This document shows positions 1 through 6,205 of a stretch of DNA of 6,205 nucleotides, piece by piece (the first letter of the stretch is position 1; each line of letters begins with the position of its first letter). The position numbers and the translations under genes were made by a program. This DNA is from an uncultured Flavobacteriales bacterium (lineage in GTDB: Bacteria > Bacteroidota > Bacteroidia > Palsa-965). The notes under the pieces are model-generated. The model was not told the origin of the DNA and did no database searches. It worked only from the letters and a program-made list of their open reading frames with translations. The stretch lies in the NCBI GenBank assembly GCA_946478675.1, contig CAMLEF010000279.1, forward strand, positions 1-6,205, in the 5' to 3' direction.

Positions 1-1054
<1,054 letters not shown>

Positions 1055-1061
1055 ACCTGAG

Positions 1062-1109
1062 GACCGACTGACTGACTGACTGACCGACCAACCGACCAAC
1101 CGACCGACT
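1062..1109. repeat. Tetranucleotide RACY tandem array, 12 units
   Basis: Twelve consecutive 4-bp units in perfect register: GACC, GACT x4, GACC x2, AACC, GACC, AACC, GACC, GACT. Every unit fits RACY; only the first and last bases of the unit vary. It sits between the distal atpD promoter box (ending at 1054) and the ribF promoter region (from about 1112), so its copy number would set the distance between the divergent promoters. It is not in a credible coding sequence, so it would not act by shifting a reading frame. Confidence 0.9.
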
Positions 1110-1133
1110 TAGTTTAATGCAACAGCTTCTAAG

Positions 1134-1141
1134 TACCTTTG
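1134..1141 (+). promoter_or_regulatory. Candidate ribF promoter, -7 box (TACCTTTG)
   Basis: TACCTTTG matches the Bacteroidota -7 consensus TAnnTTTG in full. Only nine bases separate it from the ribF ATG at 1151, so the transcript would start near 1145 with a leader of about six bases, almost leaderless. Upstream, GTTTAA at 1112-1117 is a weak -33 candidate at slightly short spacing. The box also argues that the TTG at 1139, which overlaps it, is not the ribF start. Confidence 0.55.
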
Positions 1142-1150
1142 CCCCGCACC

Positions 1151-2080
1151 ATGAAAATCTACAATCACATCGACGAGTTCATTCCTGCGGGAAATGCGGT
1201 CGTCACGACGGGAACCTTCGACGGCGTGCACCTGGGGCACCAGCAGATCATCCGCCAGCTGAAGAATGCTGCGGGCCGTATCAAAGGAGAAACCGTGCTG
1301 CTTACCTTTTTCCCGCATCCGCGCATGGTGCTGTTTCCCGACCGCAAGCAGCTCCTGCTGAATACGCCGGAAGAAAAAGCAGCGCTCCTCGAAAAAGCCG
1401 GCATCGATCATCTCATCGTGCATCCGTTCACCCGCGAATTCTCGATGCTTTCTTCCAGTGAATTCATCGAGAATATTCTTGTGAAGAAACTCGGAACGAA
1501 AAAGCTCGTCATCGGGCACGATCACCATTTCGGCCGCAACCGCGAAGGCAGCTTCGAGCATCTCCGGGAATTTGGCCCGGTTTATGGATTCGAAGTCGAA
1601 GAAATCCCCGCACAGGAAGTGGACGACGTCAACGTCAGTTCAACGCGTATTCGCGAAGCGCTCGGCAACGGCGATGTGGAAACCGCAGCAACTTATCTCG
1701 GCTACCGTTACACGATCAACGGAACCGTTGTAAAAGGAAAGCAGCTCGGCCGTACCATCGGTTTTCCGACGGCGAATATCCGCGTCGATGATGCGTACAA
1801 GCTCGTGCCGGCAGATGGTGTTTACGCCGTGTTCGTGAAACGGAAATCCGATACGCTGCCGGGAATGCTGAACATCGGCATGCGGCCTACGGTGAACGGA
1901 ACGGAACGCACGATCGAAGTGAATATCCTCGGCTTCGACGGCGACCTTTACGGGGAAAACCTTATCTTGGAGTTTGTAAAGCGCATCCGCGACGAGCAAA
2001 AGTTCAGCGGGATCGACGCTTTAAAAGCCCAACTGGAAAAAGACCGCAGCGAAGCTTCCGCCCTACTTGGCCGCAGCTGA
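1151..2080 (+). CDS. ribF: Bifunctional riboflavin kinase / FAD synthetase
   Basis: Cytosolic enzyme that phosphorylates riboflavin to FMN and then adenylates FMN to FAD. At 309 residues it has the usual length for the family. The N-terminal FAD synthetase (nucleotidyltransferase) domain shows GTFDGVHLGHQ at residues 21-31, TFFPHPR at 52-58, GHDHHFGRNREG at 122-133 and VSSTRIR at 162-168. The C-terminal riboflavin kinase domain shows LGRTIGFPTAN at 199-209 with the PTAN metal/ATP motif, NIGMRPTV at 241-248, and Glu256 in the TIEVNILGFDGDLYG stretch, which lines up with the family's catalytic Glu. The frame is open back to a TTG at 1139, but the ATG at 1151 gives the normal N-terminus and the promoter box covers the TTG. 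No FMN riboswitch fits in front of it, because the promoter box is only nine bases away. An LRR protein gene follows after 26 bases, perhaps cotranscribed. All key motifs are intact. Confidence 0.97.
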   Translation: MKIYNHIDEFIPAGNAVVTTGTFDGVHLGHQQIIRQLKNAAGRIKGETVLLTFFPHPRMVLFPDRKQLLLNTPEEKAALLEKAGIDHLIVHPFTREFSMLSSSEFIENILVKKLGTKKLVIGHDHHFGRNREGSFEHLREFGPVYGFEVEEIPAQEVDDVNVSSTRIREALGNGDVETAATYLGYRYTINGTVVKGKQLGRTIGFPTANIRVDDAYKLVPADGVYAVFVKRKSDTLPGMLNIGMRPTVNGTERTIEVNILGFDGDLYGENLILEFVKRIRDEQKFSGIDALKAQLEKDRSEASALLGRS

Positions 2081-2106
2081 CCCCGGGACCGCAGGCAAAC
2101 GGTCCG

Positions 2107-2766
2107 ATGCACATGAAACGATTACCGATGAAACTGAGAATCCCCCTGCTGCTCTCCACGCTCCTGGCGATGCTGCTGTTCCTGCCTTCGCGCGCGCAGC
2201 AACCCGCAACGCCCAAGCTTTACCCGCTGCTCGATTCCACCACGCTCGACACGATGACCGGTTACACCGATCTCACCGAAGCGATGAAAAATCCCGAGAA
2301 GGTCGTCAAGCTCGTGCTGCGCAAGCAGAAACTGAAAGCATTTCCGAAAGAGATCTGGAGCTTCCCGAACCTGCAGTACCTCGATCTCAGTAAAAACCAG
2401 ATCACCGATTTCCCCGATTCGCTCGGGCAACTGAAGAACCTCCAGGTGCTGCATCTTTCGCGCAATAAAATAGAATCGCTCCCGCGCGAGATCGGCGACC
2501 TGACGAACCTTGTCGTGCTCGACGTGAATCAAAACGAAGTCATCAACATCCCGCCGCAAATCGGCAAGCTGAAGAAGCTTCGTTATCTCGATCTCTGGAG
2601 CAACAACATTTCATCGTTCCCCGACGAGCTGAAAGAATTGCAGGACAACCTGCAGGTGCTCGACCTCCGCGTCATCCTCATCAACTACGATACGCAGGAC
2701 CGCATCCGAAAAATGCTCCCGAAAACGACGATCTACTTTTCCCCGCCCTGTCATTGTAATCAGTAG
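2107..2766 (+). CDS. Secreted leucine-rich-repeat protein
   Basis: Exported protein of 219 residues and unknown function, probably a protein-binding scaffold outside the cytoplasm. Residues 4-12 are basic and 12-26 hydrophobic, followed by SRA then QQ at 28-32, which looks like a type I signal peptide cut near residue 30; there is no lipobox Cys. After a short linker come 23-residue LRRs of the form LxxLxLxxNxIxxFPxxIxxLxN: 66-88, 89-111, 112-134, 135-157 and 158-181 (24 residues). A final half repeat (182-193) lacks the Asn-ladder pattern. The C-terminus is a non-LRR cap ending SPPCHCNQ with a CxC pair at 215 and 217. ATGs at 2107, 2113 and 2128 are all possible starts and no Shine-Dalgarno separates them; the two upstream ones leave a fuller basic n-region. 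It follows ribF by 26 bases with no clear promoter of its own. The TAG stop touches the first TATTGAG repeat unit. Confidence 0.88.
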   Translation: MHMKRLPMKLRIPLLLSTLLAMLLFLPSRAQQPATPKLYPLLDSTTLDTMTGYTDLTEAMKNPEKVVKLVLRKQKLKAFPKEIWSFPNLQYLDLSKNQITDFPDSLGQLKNLQVLHLSRNKIESLPREIGDLTNLVVLDVNQNEVINIPPQIGKLKKLRYLDLWSNNISSFPDELKELQDNLQVLDLRVILINYDTQDRIRKMLPKTTIYFSPPCHCNQ

Positions 2767-2829
2767 TATTGAGTATCGAGTATTGAGTATTGAGTATTGA
2801 GTATTGAGTATTGAGTATTGAGTATTGAG
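2767..2829. repeat. TATTGAG heptamer array, 9 units (left arm)
   Basis: Nine uninterrupted 7-bp units in perfect register. All are TATTGAG except the second, TATCGAG, which differs at 2777. The array begins at the base after the TAG stop of the LRR gene. It is the left arm of an inverted repeat whose right arm lies at 2847-2874. Near-identity of the units points to recent slippage or expansion, so the copy number may vary between strains. Confidence 0.97.
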
Positions 2830-2881
2830 AAAATACAAGAGACGTTCTCAATACTCAATACTCACGACTCAATACTTTTTT
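2802..2881 (+). terminator. Heptamer-built hairpin with T-run, probable terminator of ribF-LRR transcript
   Basis: Units at 2802-2829 can pair with 2847-2874 in a 28-position stem with one 2-bp internal mismatch (at the CTCACGA unit), a 17-base loop, and six Ts (2876-2881) right after the stem. This is the shape of an intrinsic terminator for plus-strand transcripts. Because the left arm has nine units and the right arm four, several registers can pair equally well. On the minus strand the same hairpin forms but no T-run follows it, so termination of the ligase transcript is less certain. The T-run lies inside the last codons of the ligase gene. Confidence 0.6.
2847..2874. repeat. CTCAATA heptamer array, 4 units (right, inverted arm)
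   Basis: Units are CTCAATA (2847-2853, 2854-2860), CTCACGA (2861-2867) and CTCAATA (2868-2874), the reverse complement of the left-arm unit. A 17-base non-repeated spacer (2830-2846) separates the arms. The last two units overlap the 3' end of the minus-strand ligase gene: its final codons for Ser-Ile-Glu-Ser and the TGA stop are built from repeat sequence. Read along its own transcript, each convergent gene therefore meets TATTGAG units at or just beyond its stop. Confidence 0.95.
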
Positions 2882-4331
2882 GCTTCAGATCAATGCTAAC
2901 GAGAAGGGCGATGGCGCCAAAAACCAGCGCGGCCATTTTATCCGTGTCGAGGAAAGCGTTGAAAAATCCGTGCACGTAGAACGTGATCAATCCGAGCAGC
3001 GCTGCGATTGCAACCACGCGTTGCCTGCGATCTGCAGAACGGTAAATCACTTTTAATCCGTAACCGATTACCGTAAACATGATCGCAGTGAAGAGCAGCA
3101 ATCCCGGAAATCCTGTTTCCGAAAGCGCCGTGAAGAATTCCGAATGTGCATGTCCGCGGTTGCCGTTGAAGGTGCTGATGCGCGTGAGGAACGTGTGCAC
3201 CTGGTAACGCCCGTATTCAAATTGATACGTTCCCGGCCCGAATCCCGTAAACGGCCGGTCCTGCGCCATGCGGATCGCTGCGGCCCACCGGTTGACACGC
3301 TCGAGGTTCGAGGCATCACTCTGGATGTTGGTCACCGATTGTAAATGTTCCGCCACCGAACCTTTGTTGCTCACCGCTTCGTTCCTGCGAATAGAATCGA
3401 TGATGCGGTTGCTCAGCAGTGAAACAGAGATCGTCATCACCGACAACAGAGCGAGCAGCATCCACAAACGCATGCGCAGCCGGATGAAAAAATAAAATAC
3501 CAGCGCGATCACCAGGCTCATCCACGCCGCTCTTGAAAAAGAAAAAATTTCTGCGGCCAAAGTCGTCAGCAGCGCCAGCACGATCAGCCAATTCGCGGAA
3601 CGATTTAGCCCAAGCAGGCGGCGATTGAACAGCAGCAGCAACAATCCGGGGATGACGAACGCGAGCACCGCACCGAAGATCGTATGGTCGGCGAAGAACG
3701 GCCTGCACATGGCGTACGCCGCATCCACGCGGAAATTAAAATGCGCATGCTGCACCAGCGTATACACCGAAGGGAAAATGCAGCCCGCGCCGTACAAGAC
3801 GAACAGCATCGGCTGCTTCGCCGGATCGCTGAACCATTTTCCCGCGAGGAGATAAAACACAACGAGAAAAGCGATGCGACCCACCCAGCGCTTCAGGCTC
3901 ACTTCGGGAAAATGACTCGTCGTGCTGCAGATGATCATCCATACGATTTCAAGCGCAAGCAGAAGCGTGAGCGGATGCCGCAGGAAATTTTTTGGCAGCT
4001 GGTTTTTTCGCAGCAGTATCAGTGAAAACACCAGCGCCGTGAGGCCGATTAGTAATTCCGATGGCATGTCGATCGCGAAGCCGCCGGCAGACGTCAGCGT
4101 GACGGAGCAGGGCACGGCGACGAGCAGCAGCGGAAGCACCGCGCGGAAATGGAAAAGATAAACGTACGCGAGCGCCAACGCAGGAACGCTCAGCAGCAGC
4201 GGCAGGAGCAGGTCGTTGCGTTCTTTCAGCAAAGCAAAATTGAACGCCGCCACAAACAGCAGCAAAGCGCCTGCCACCAGGAAAATCCCGGTGCGCGATA
4301 CGTTGCGGTTCGTGGAAGATAAAAGGCTCAA
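2862..4331 (-). CDS. O-antigen ligase / Wzy_C-family polysaccharide membrane protein
   Basis: Inner-membrane protein of 489 residues that probably polymerises a lipid-linked glycan or ligates it to an acceptor on the periplasmic side. About a dozen hydrophobic segments span residues 14-307 and 408-482. They flank the long periplasmic-loop region typical of the WaaL/Wzy_C family (about 308-407). Family signatures are SFSRAAW at 264-270 with Arg267, RPFTGFGPGTYQFEYGRYQ at 359-377, and GHAHSEF at 393-399, followed by ETGFPGLLLF at 405-414. His394 or His396 corresponds to the conserved loop His. The start is a TTG at 4331-4329, overlapping the TGA of the Wzz-like gene by four bases (TTGA), which suggests translational coupling. 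No ATG occurs in frame until about codon 89, inside the membrane domain. The last four codons and the stop lie in the heptamer array. Sequence alone cannot decide ligase against polymerase. Confidence 0.85.
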   Translation of the reverse strand: MSLLSSTNRNVSRTGIFLVAGALLLFVAAFNFALLKERNDLLLPLLLSVPALALAYVYLFHFRAVLPLLLVAVPCSVTLTSAGGFAIDMPSELLIGLTALVFSLILLRKNQLPKNFLRHPLTLLLALEIVWMIICSTTSHFPEVSLKRWVGRIAFLVVFYLLAGKWFSDPAKQPMLFVLYGAGCIFPSVYTLVQHAHFNFRVDAAYAMCRPFFADHTIFGAVLAFVIPGLLLLLFNRRLLGLNRSANWLIVLALLTTLAAEIFSFSRAAWMSLVIALVFYFFIRLRMRLWMLLALLSVMTISVSLLSNRIIDSIRRNEAVSNKGSVAEHLQSVTNIQSDASNLERVNRWAAAIRMAQDRPFTGFGPGTYQFEYGRYQVHTFLTRISTFNGNRGHAHSEFFTALSETGFPGLLLFTAIMFTVIGYGLKVIYRSADRRQRVVAIAALLGLITFYVHGFFNAFLDTDKMAALVFGAIALLVSIDLKQKSIES

Positions 4332-5275
4332 AGCTGGTCGCGGAGGCGCTGGATCTTTTCGTAAAAAAGCAGGACGATGATGCTGAGCACGAGCGCTACA
4401 ATACCCGACAGCGCCAGGTTCACGAGATACGACGGTGACGTTTTCTTGTAGGAAACTTCCGCGCGGTCGATCTGGAAGACTTTCGTGATCGGGCTGGCGA
4501 GGGCGATGTGCGCGCGTTCGTAGCGCGTGGAAATTTCATTCAGCCGCGTCTGCTCGTAGATGAACTGGTTGAGCAGCACTTCGAATTCCGCAGAGAGCGC
4601 GTCTTTCCCGTTGCCGGCGATCTGGATGGCGCCCTGTGCGTTGATCGTCGCCATCATGCCGTTGTCTTTTTCGTGCATGCTGTTGATGCGCCGCGCCAGC
4701 GAGTCGACGAGCTGCTTTTTCTGCGCATACTCCACGCCGAGCGATTGGTACACTTCGCCGAAATTTTTCTTGATGATGCGCTCGCGGAGACCGTCGATCA
4801 TGTCGATGATGCTGTTGACGATCTTCGCGCTTAACTCCGGGTCGCGCGTTTCCGCCGAGATGACGATCGACATGTACGGCGATCGCTCGAAGTTGATGTC
4901 GCGGTTGAAATGCTCTTTCAGCTCATCCCGCCACGAAGGCGACGATTTGTCGATGCTGTAATATTGTTCGAGACGATACAGCTGCACGATGCTGTCGCGA
5001 AGTGTGTTCGACTGCAGCACCTGCAAGAGTCGATCGGCTTCCACGTCGTAACCAAAAGTCGGGTTGTCGACGTAGGATTCTGCGGAATACTGGTAAACCG
5101 GGAAGACGATGCCGCTCGAATAATATTTTTTCGGGATGAACGAAGTGACGACTGCCGCAAGAACAAGCGCCACGCTCACGACGAGAGCGATCAGCTTCCA
5201 GCGTCGTTTGACAAAGCGAAAAAACTCAACGCCTTCTGCCGGCTCGGCAGGGGATAAAGAAAACGAAGATGCCAT
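4328..5275 (-). CDS. Wzz/GNVR-type polysaccharide chain-length determinant, no kinase domain
   Basis: Inner-membrane polysaccharide co-polymerase of 315 residues, expected to control glycan chain length or export together with a Wzy-type polymerase. A cytoplasmic N-terminus with the Wzz-like FFRFVKRRWK (18-27) leads into TM1 at about 28-48. A large periplasmic region, about 49-280, follows; its second half (about 160-260) is rich in charged and hydrophobic heptad-like residues and is probably helical or coiled coil. TSPSY (279-283) precedes TM2 at about 283-304, and a short basic tail ends the protein. No Walker motifs or tyrosine cluster follow TM2, so it is not a fused BY-kinase and resembles the short Wzz type. 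The start is the ATG at 5275-5273, which gives the full cytoplasmic tail; no Shine-Dalgarno is seen. It lies 75 bases behind the methyltransferase gene and overlaps the ligase gene by four bases, so the three are probably one operon. Confidence 0.85.
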   Translation of the reverse strand: MASSFSLSPAEPAEGVEFFRFVKRRWKLIALVVSVALVLAAVVTSFIPKKYYSSGIVFPVYQYSAESYVDNPTFGYDVEADRLLQVLQSNTLRDSIVQLYRLEQYYSIDKSSPSWRDELKEHFNRDINFERSPYMSIVISAETRDPELSAKIVNSIIDMIDGLRERIIKKNFGEVYQSLGVEYAQKKQLVDSLARRINSMHEKDNGMMATINAQGAIQIAGNGKDALSAEFEVLLNQFIYEQTRLNEISTRYERAHIALASPITKVFQIDRAEVSYKKTSPSYLVNLALSGIVALVLSIIVLLFYEKIQRLRDQL

Positions 5276-5323
5276 TCGCGAAATTAAAGAAATCGCACCG
5301 CGAAACTCTTTTGCAAAAAATCT

Positions 5324-5350
5324 AATCTGCGGAATCCGCGAAATCTGCGG
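5324..5350. repeat. 9-bp tandem repeat AATCYGCGR, 3 units
   Basis: Units AATCTGCGG (5324-5332), AATCCGCGA (5333-5341) and AATCTGCGG (5342-5350) are in exact 9-bp register. The array ends at the base before the methyltransferase stop codon (5353-5351 on the minus strand). It occupies over a third of the 75-base gap before the Wzz-like gene. Similar GCGAAAT words recur at about 5278-5284 and 5299-5306. Internal GCGG/CCGC pairing could form small hairpins in the minus-strand transcript, but no T-run follows directly. Confidence 0.85.
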
Positions 5351-6094
5351 CTATTTTTTTCGAAACAAGCGATTCGGATTTTTCGCGATCAGCTCGTAAC
5401 GCGGATCTTTTTCCAGCGCTTTCGCCACACGTGCAGAACCGAACGGGCTCCCGTCTTCCGAATCATCGAAGAACAAATAGCCACCCGGCAACAGAAAGCG
5501 ATCGGCATTTTCAAAATCACGTCGCGCAAAATCTTCGTCGTGGTTGCCGTCGATGTAAATGAAACCGAACTTTCCTTTCGGGGTGAATTTTCGCTGCATG
5601 ATGTCGGTGAGCTCTTCCTGCTTTTTCCACGAAGCGAAAAATGCATCCGACGTCATTTCGAAAGCGTATGGAAGATTCCCCGCGCTGAAGAATGCCGTAT
5701 TGCGGATGTACGAAGCTTTGATGAAAGCGGCGAACGCTTCGCGCGTGATGGAAGTGTTATCACCGACAAAACGAAAGTATTCTTCCGGGATATTTTTTTC
5801 GTCGTCACGCCAGCCGCGCACGATCCACGGGTCGACGGAAATCACCGTGTTGTTGCGTCCGTGCTTTCGCAACAGGTAAGTCATGATATTTGCGGAAAGA
5901 CCGGCGAATGCACCCAGCTCGAGCAAGGGCGCATTCGCCGGCAAATTCCGGATCGCTTCTTCGAAACAAAAAATATTTCCCTTGTGTTGCATGCCCGGAT
6001 TCGAGCAGAGCAGCCAGTTCAGGAATTCATCCGACGCATCGGTGTAACCCGTGCCCGCGAGCTTCTTTAAACTGCGGATGATCTTTTTCGACAT
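5351..6094 (-). CDS. Class I SAM-dependent methyltransferase (Methyltransf_24-like)
   Basis: Probable soluble cytoplasmic methyltransferase of 247 residues; the substrate is unknown. The Rossmann-type SAM site shows motif I LLELGAFAGLS at 57-67, an acidic residue at the end of the next strand (ISVDPW, Asp88), FIYIDGNHDEDFARRDFENA at 178-197, which resembles the IDGdH...D signature of the Methyltransf_24/CmcI-like group, and LLPGGYLFFDDSE at 201-213 for the later strand. In relatives the Asp-His pair in this loop can bind metal. The ATG at 6094-6092 is the only reasonable start, giving a basic MSKKIIRSLKKLAG leader before the core. It starts 15 bases after the stop of the upstream barrel-protein gene and is followed 75 bases later by a Wzz-like gene. 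This context suggests a sugar-modifying role in a surface glycan, but that is inference; other small-molecule substrates are possible. Confidence 0.85.
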   Translation of the reverse strand: MSKKIIRSLKKLAGTGYTDASDEFLNWLLCSNPGMQHKGNIFCFEEAIRNLPANAPLLELGAFAGLSANIMTYLLRKHGRNNTVISVDPWIVRGWRDDEKNIPEEYFRFVGDNTSITREAFAAFIKASYIRNTAFFSAGNLPYAFEMTSDAFFASWKKQEELTDIMQRKFTPKGKFGFIYIDGNHDEDFARRDFENADRFLLPGGYLFFDDSEDGSPFGSARVAKALEKDPRYELIAKNPNRLFRKK

Positions 6095-6109
6095 GCGCCG
6101 GAAGTTGAT

Positions 6110-6205
6110 TTATTCGAAAGGTACGGTTCGTCTGTTTACGCGGTGCGATCCGAATTTCATCGTGAGCATGCCCATGAAGTTCGTGCCGGCCTGCGGGTAA
6201 TAGTA
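6110..6205 (-). CDS. C-terminal end of a probable outer-membrane beta-barrel protein (partial)
   Basis: The frame is open from the right edge to the TAA at 6112-6110 and gives 31 residues. They begin YYYPQAGTNFMGMLTMKF and end GSHRVNRRTVPFE. The first part strongly resembles the last beta-strands of Bacteroidota TonB-dependent receptors and related barrels, which commonly end in a P.AG.NF..g...KF pattern with a terminal Phe for BAM recognition. Here 13 further, partly basic residues follow that Phe, which is unusual for a plain barrel terminus. The stop is 15 bases before the methyltransferase ATG on the same strand, so the two are probably cotranscribed. With only 31 residues the family cannot be fixed. 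Confidence 0.55.
   Translation of the reverse strand, partial: YYYPQAGTNFMGMLTMKFGSHRVNRRTVPFE

Noticed and set aside
1139..1150. TTG start giving ribF four extra residues
   Set aside because: The TTG overlaps the consensus promoter box; the ATG at 1151 gives the usual N-terminus.
1061..1150. FMN riboswitch ahead of ribF
   Set aside because: The predicted transcript start is only about six bases before the ATG and the preceding DNA is tetranucleotide repeat, with no room for the aptamer.
2611..2838. Minus-strand frame with repeated YSILNTQ-like peptides
   Set aside because: A 7-bp repeat read in triplets gives a 7-residue period automatically; the frame is antisense to the LRR gene and part of the repeat.
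2767..2874. CRISPR array
   Set aside because: The repeats are 7 bp with no spacers between units and there are no cas genes, so it is a microsatellite.
3684..4025. 113-codon plus-strand open frame
   Set aside because: It is antisense to the transmembrane part of the ligase gene and has a charged, composition-driven product with no recognisable domain.
5276..5284. Separate promoter for the Wzz-like gene (minus-strand TAATTTCG)
   Set aside because: It has one mismatch in the conserved TTTG part, no -33 partner, and lies almost on the start codon; operon transcription is simpler.
5310..5350. Intrinsic terminator between the methyltransferase and Wzz-like genes
   Set aside because: The possible GCGG/CCGC stems are only 4 bp, and the T-run on the minus strand lies about ten bases beyond the stem.
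5540..6070. 176-codon plus-strand open frame
   Set aside because: It is antisense to the methyltransferase, which has clear SAM-binding motifs; no protein-like signal in this frame.

Overview
The window looks like a piece of a Bacteroidota (Bacteroidetes) chromosome of moderate GC content, perhaps from the Chitinophagales/Sphingobacteriales side. The evidence is as follows. Promoter-like TAnnTTTG boxes, the -7 element of this phylum, lie just before atpD and ribF. Starts lack clear Shine-Dalgarno sequences. AtpD has a long insertion after its GERTREGND motif. A secreted leucine-rich-repeat protein has a signal peptide ending in ...RAQ. The placement at order level is inference only.

Layout, left to right. 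(1) 856 to 1, minus strand: the first 285 codons of atpD, F1 ATP synthase beta, running off the left edge. (2) 857-1150: a divergent intergenic region of 294 bases with two possible atpD promoter boxes, one ribF promoter box, a degenerate CAGTCKK heptamer run and a 12-unit RACY tetranucleotide array between the divergent promoters. (3) 1151-2080, plus: ribF, which makes FMN and FAD. (4) 2107-2766, plus: an exported leucine-rich-repeat protein 26 bases behind ribF. (5) 2767-2874: an inverted heptamer array, nine TATTGAG units facing four CTCAATA units, filling the gap between convergent genes and ending in a T-run, so it probably works as the terminator for the ribF-LRR side. (6) 6205 to 2862, minus: a surface-polysaccharide or envelope gene string. 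In transcription order it holds the last 31 codons of a probable outer-membrane beta-barrel protein, a class I SAM methyltransferase, a Wzz/GNVR-type chain-length protein without a kinase domain, and an O-antigen ligase/polymerase-family membrane protein that starts at a TTG overlapping the Wzz stop codon.

The left part is housekeeping (energy and flavin cofactors). The right part suggests assembly or attachment of a surface glycan: the Wzz-like protein would set chain length, the Wzy_C-family protein would polymerise or ligate it, and the methyltransferase could modify a sugar or another cell component. The most distinctive feature is in the gaps. Three of the four intergenic regions longer than 20 bases carry short-period tandem repeats of different unit sizes (4 and 7 bp, 7 bp inverted, 9 bp), each abutting a stop codon or a promoter. 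I saw no transposase, CRISPR array, tRNA, rRNA or evident new defence system.
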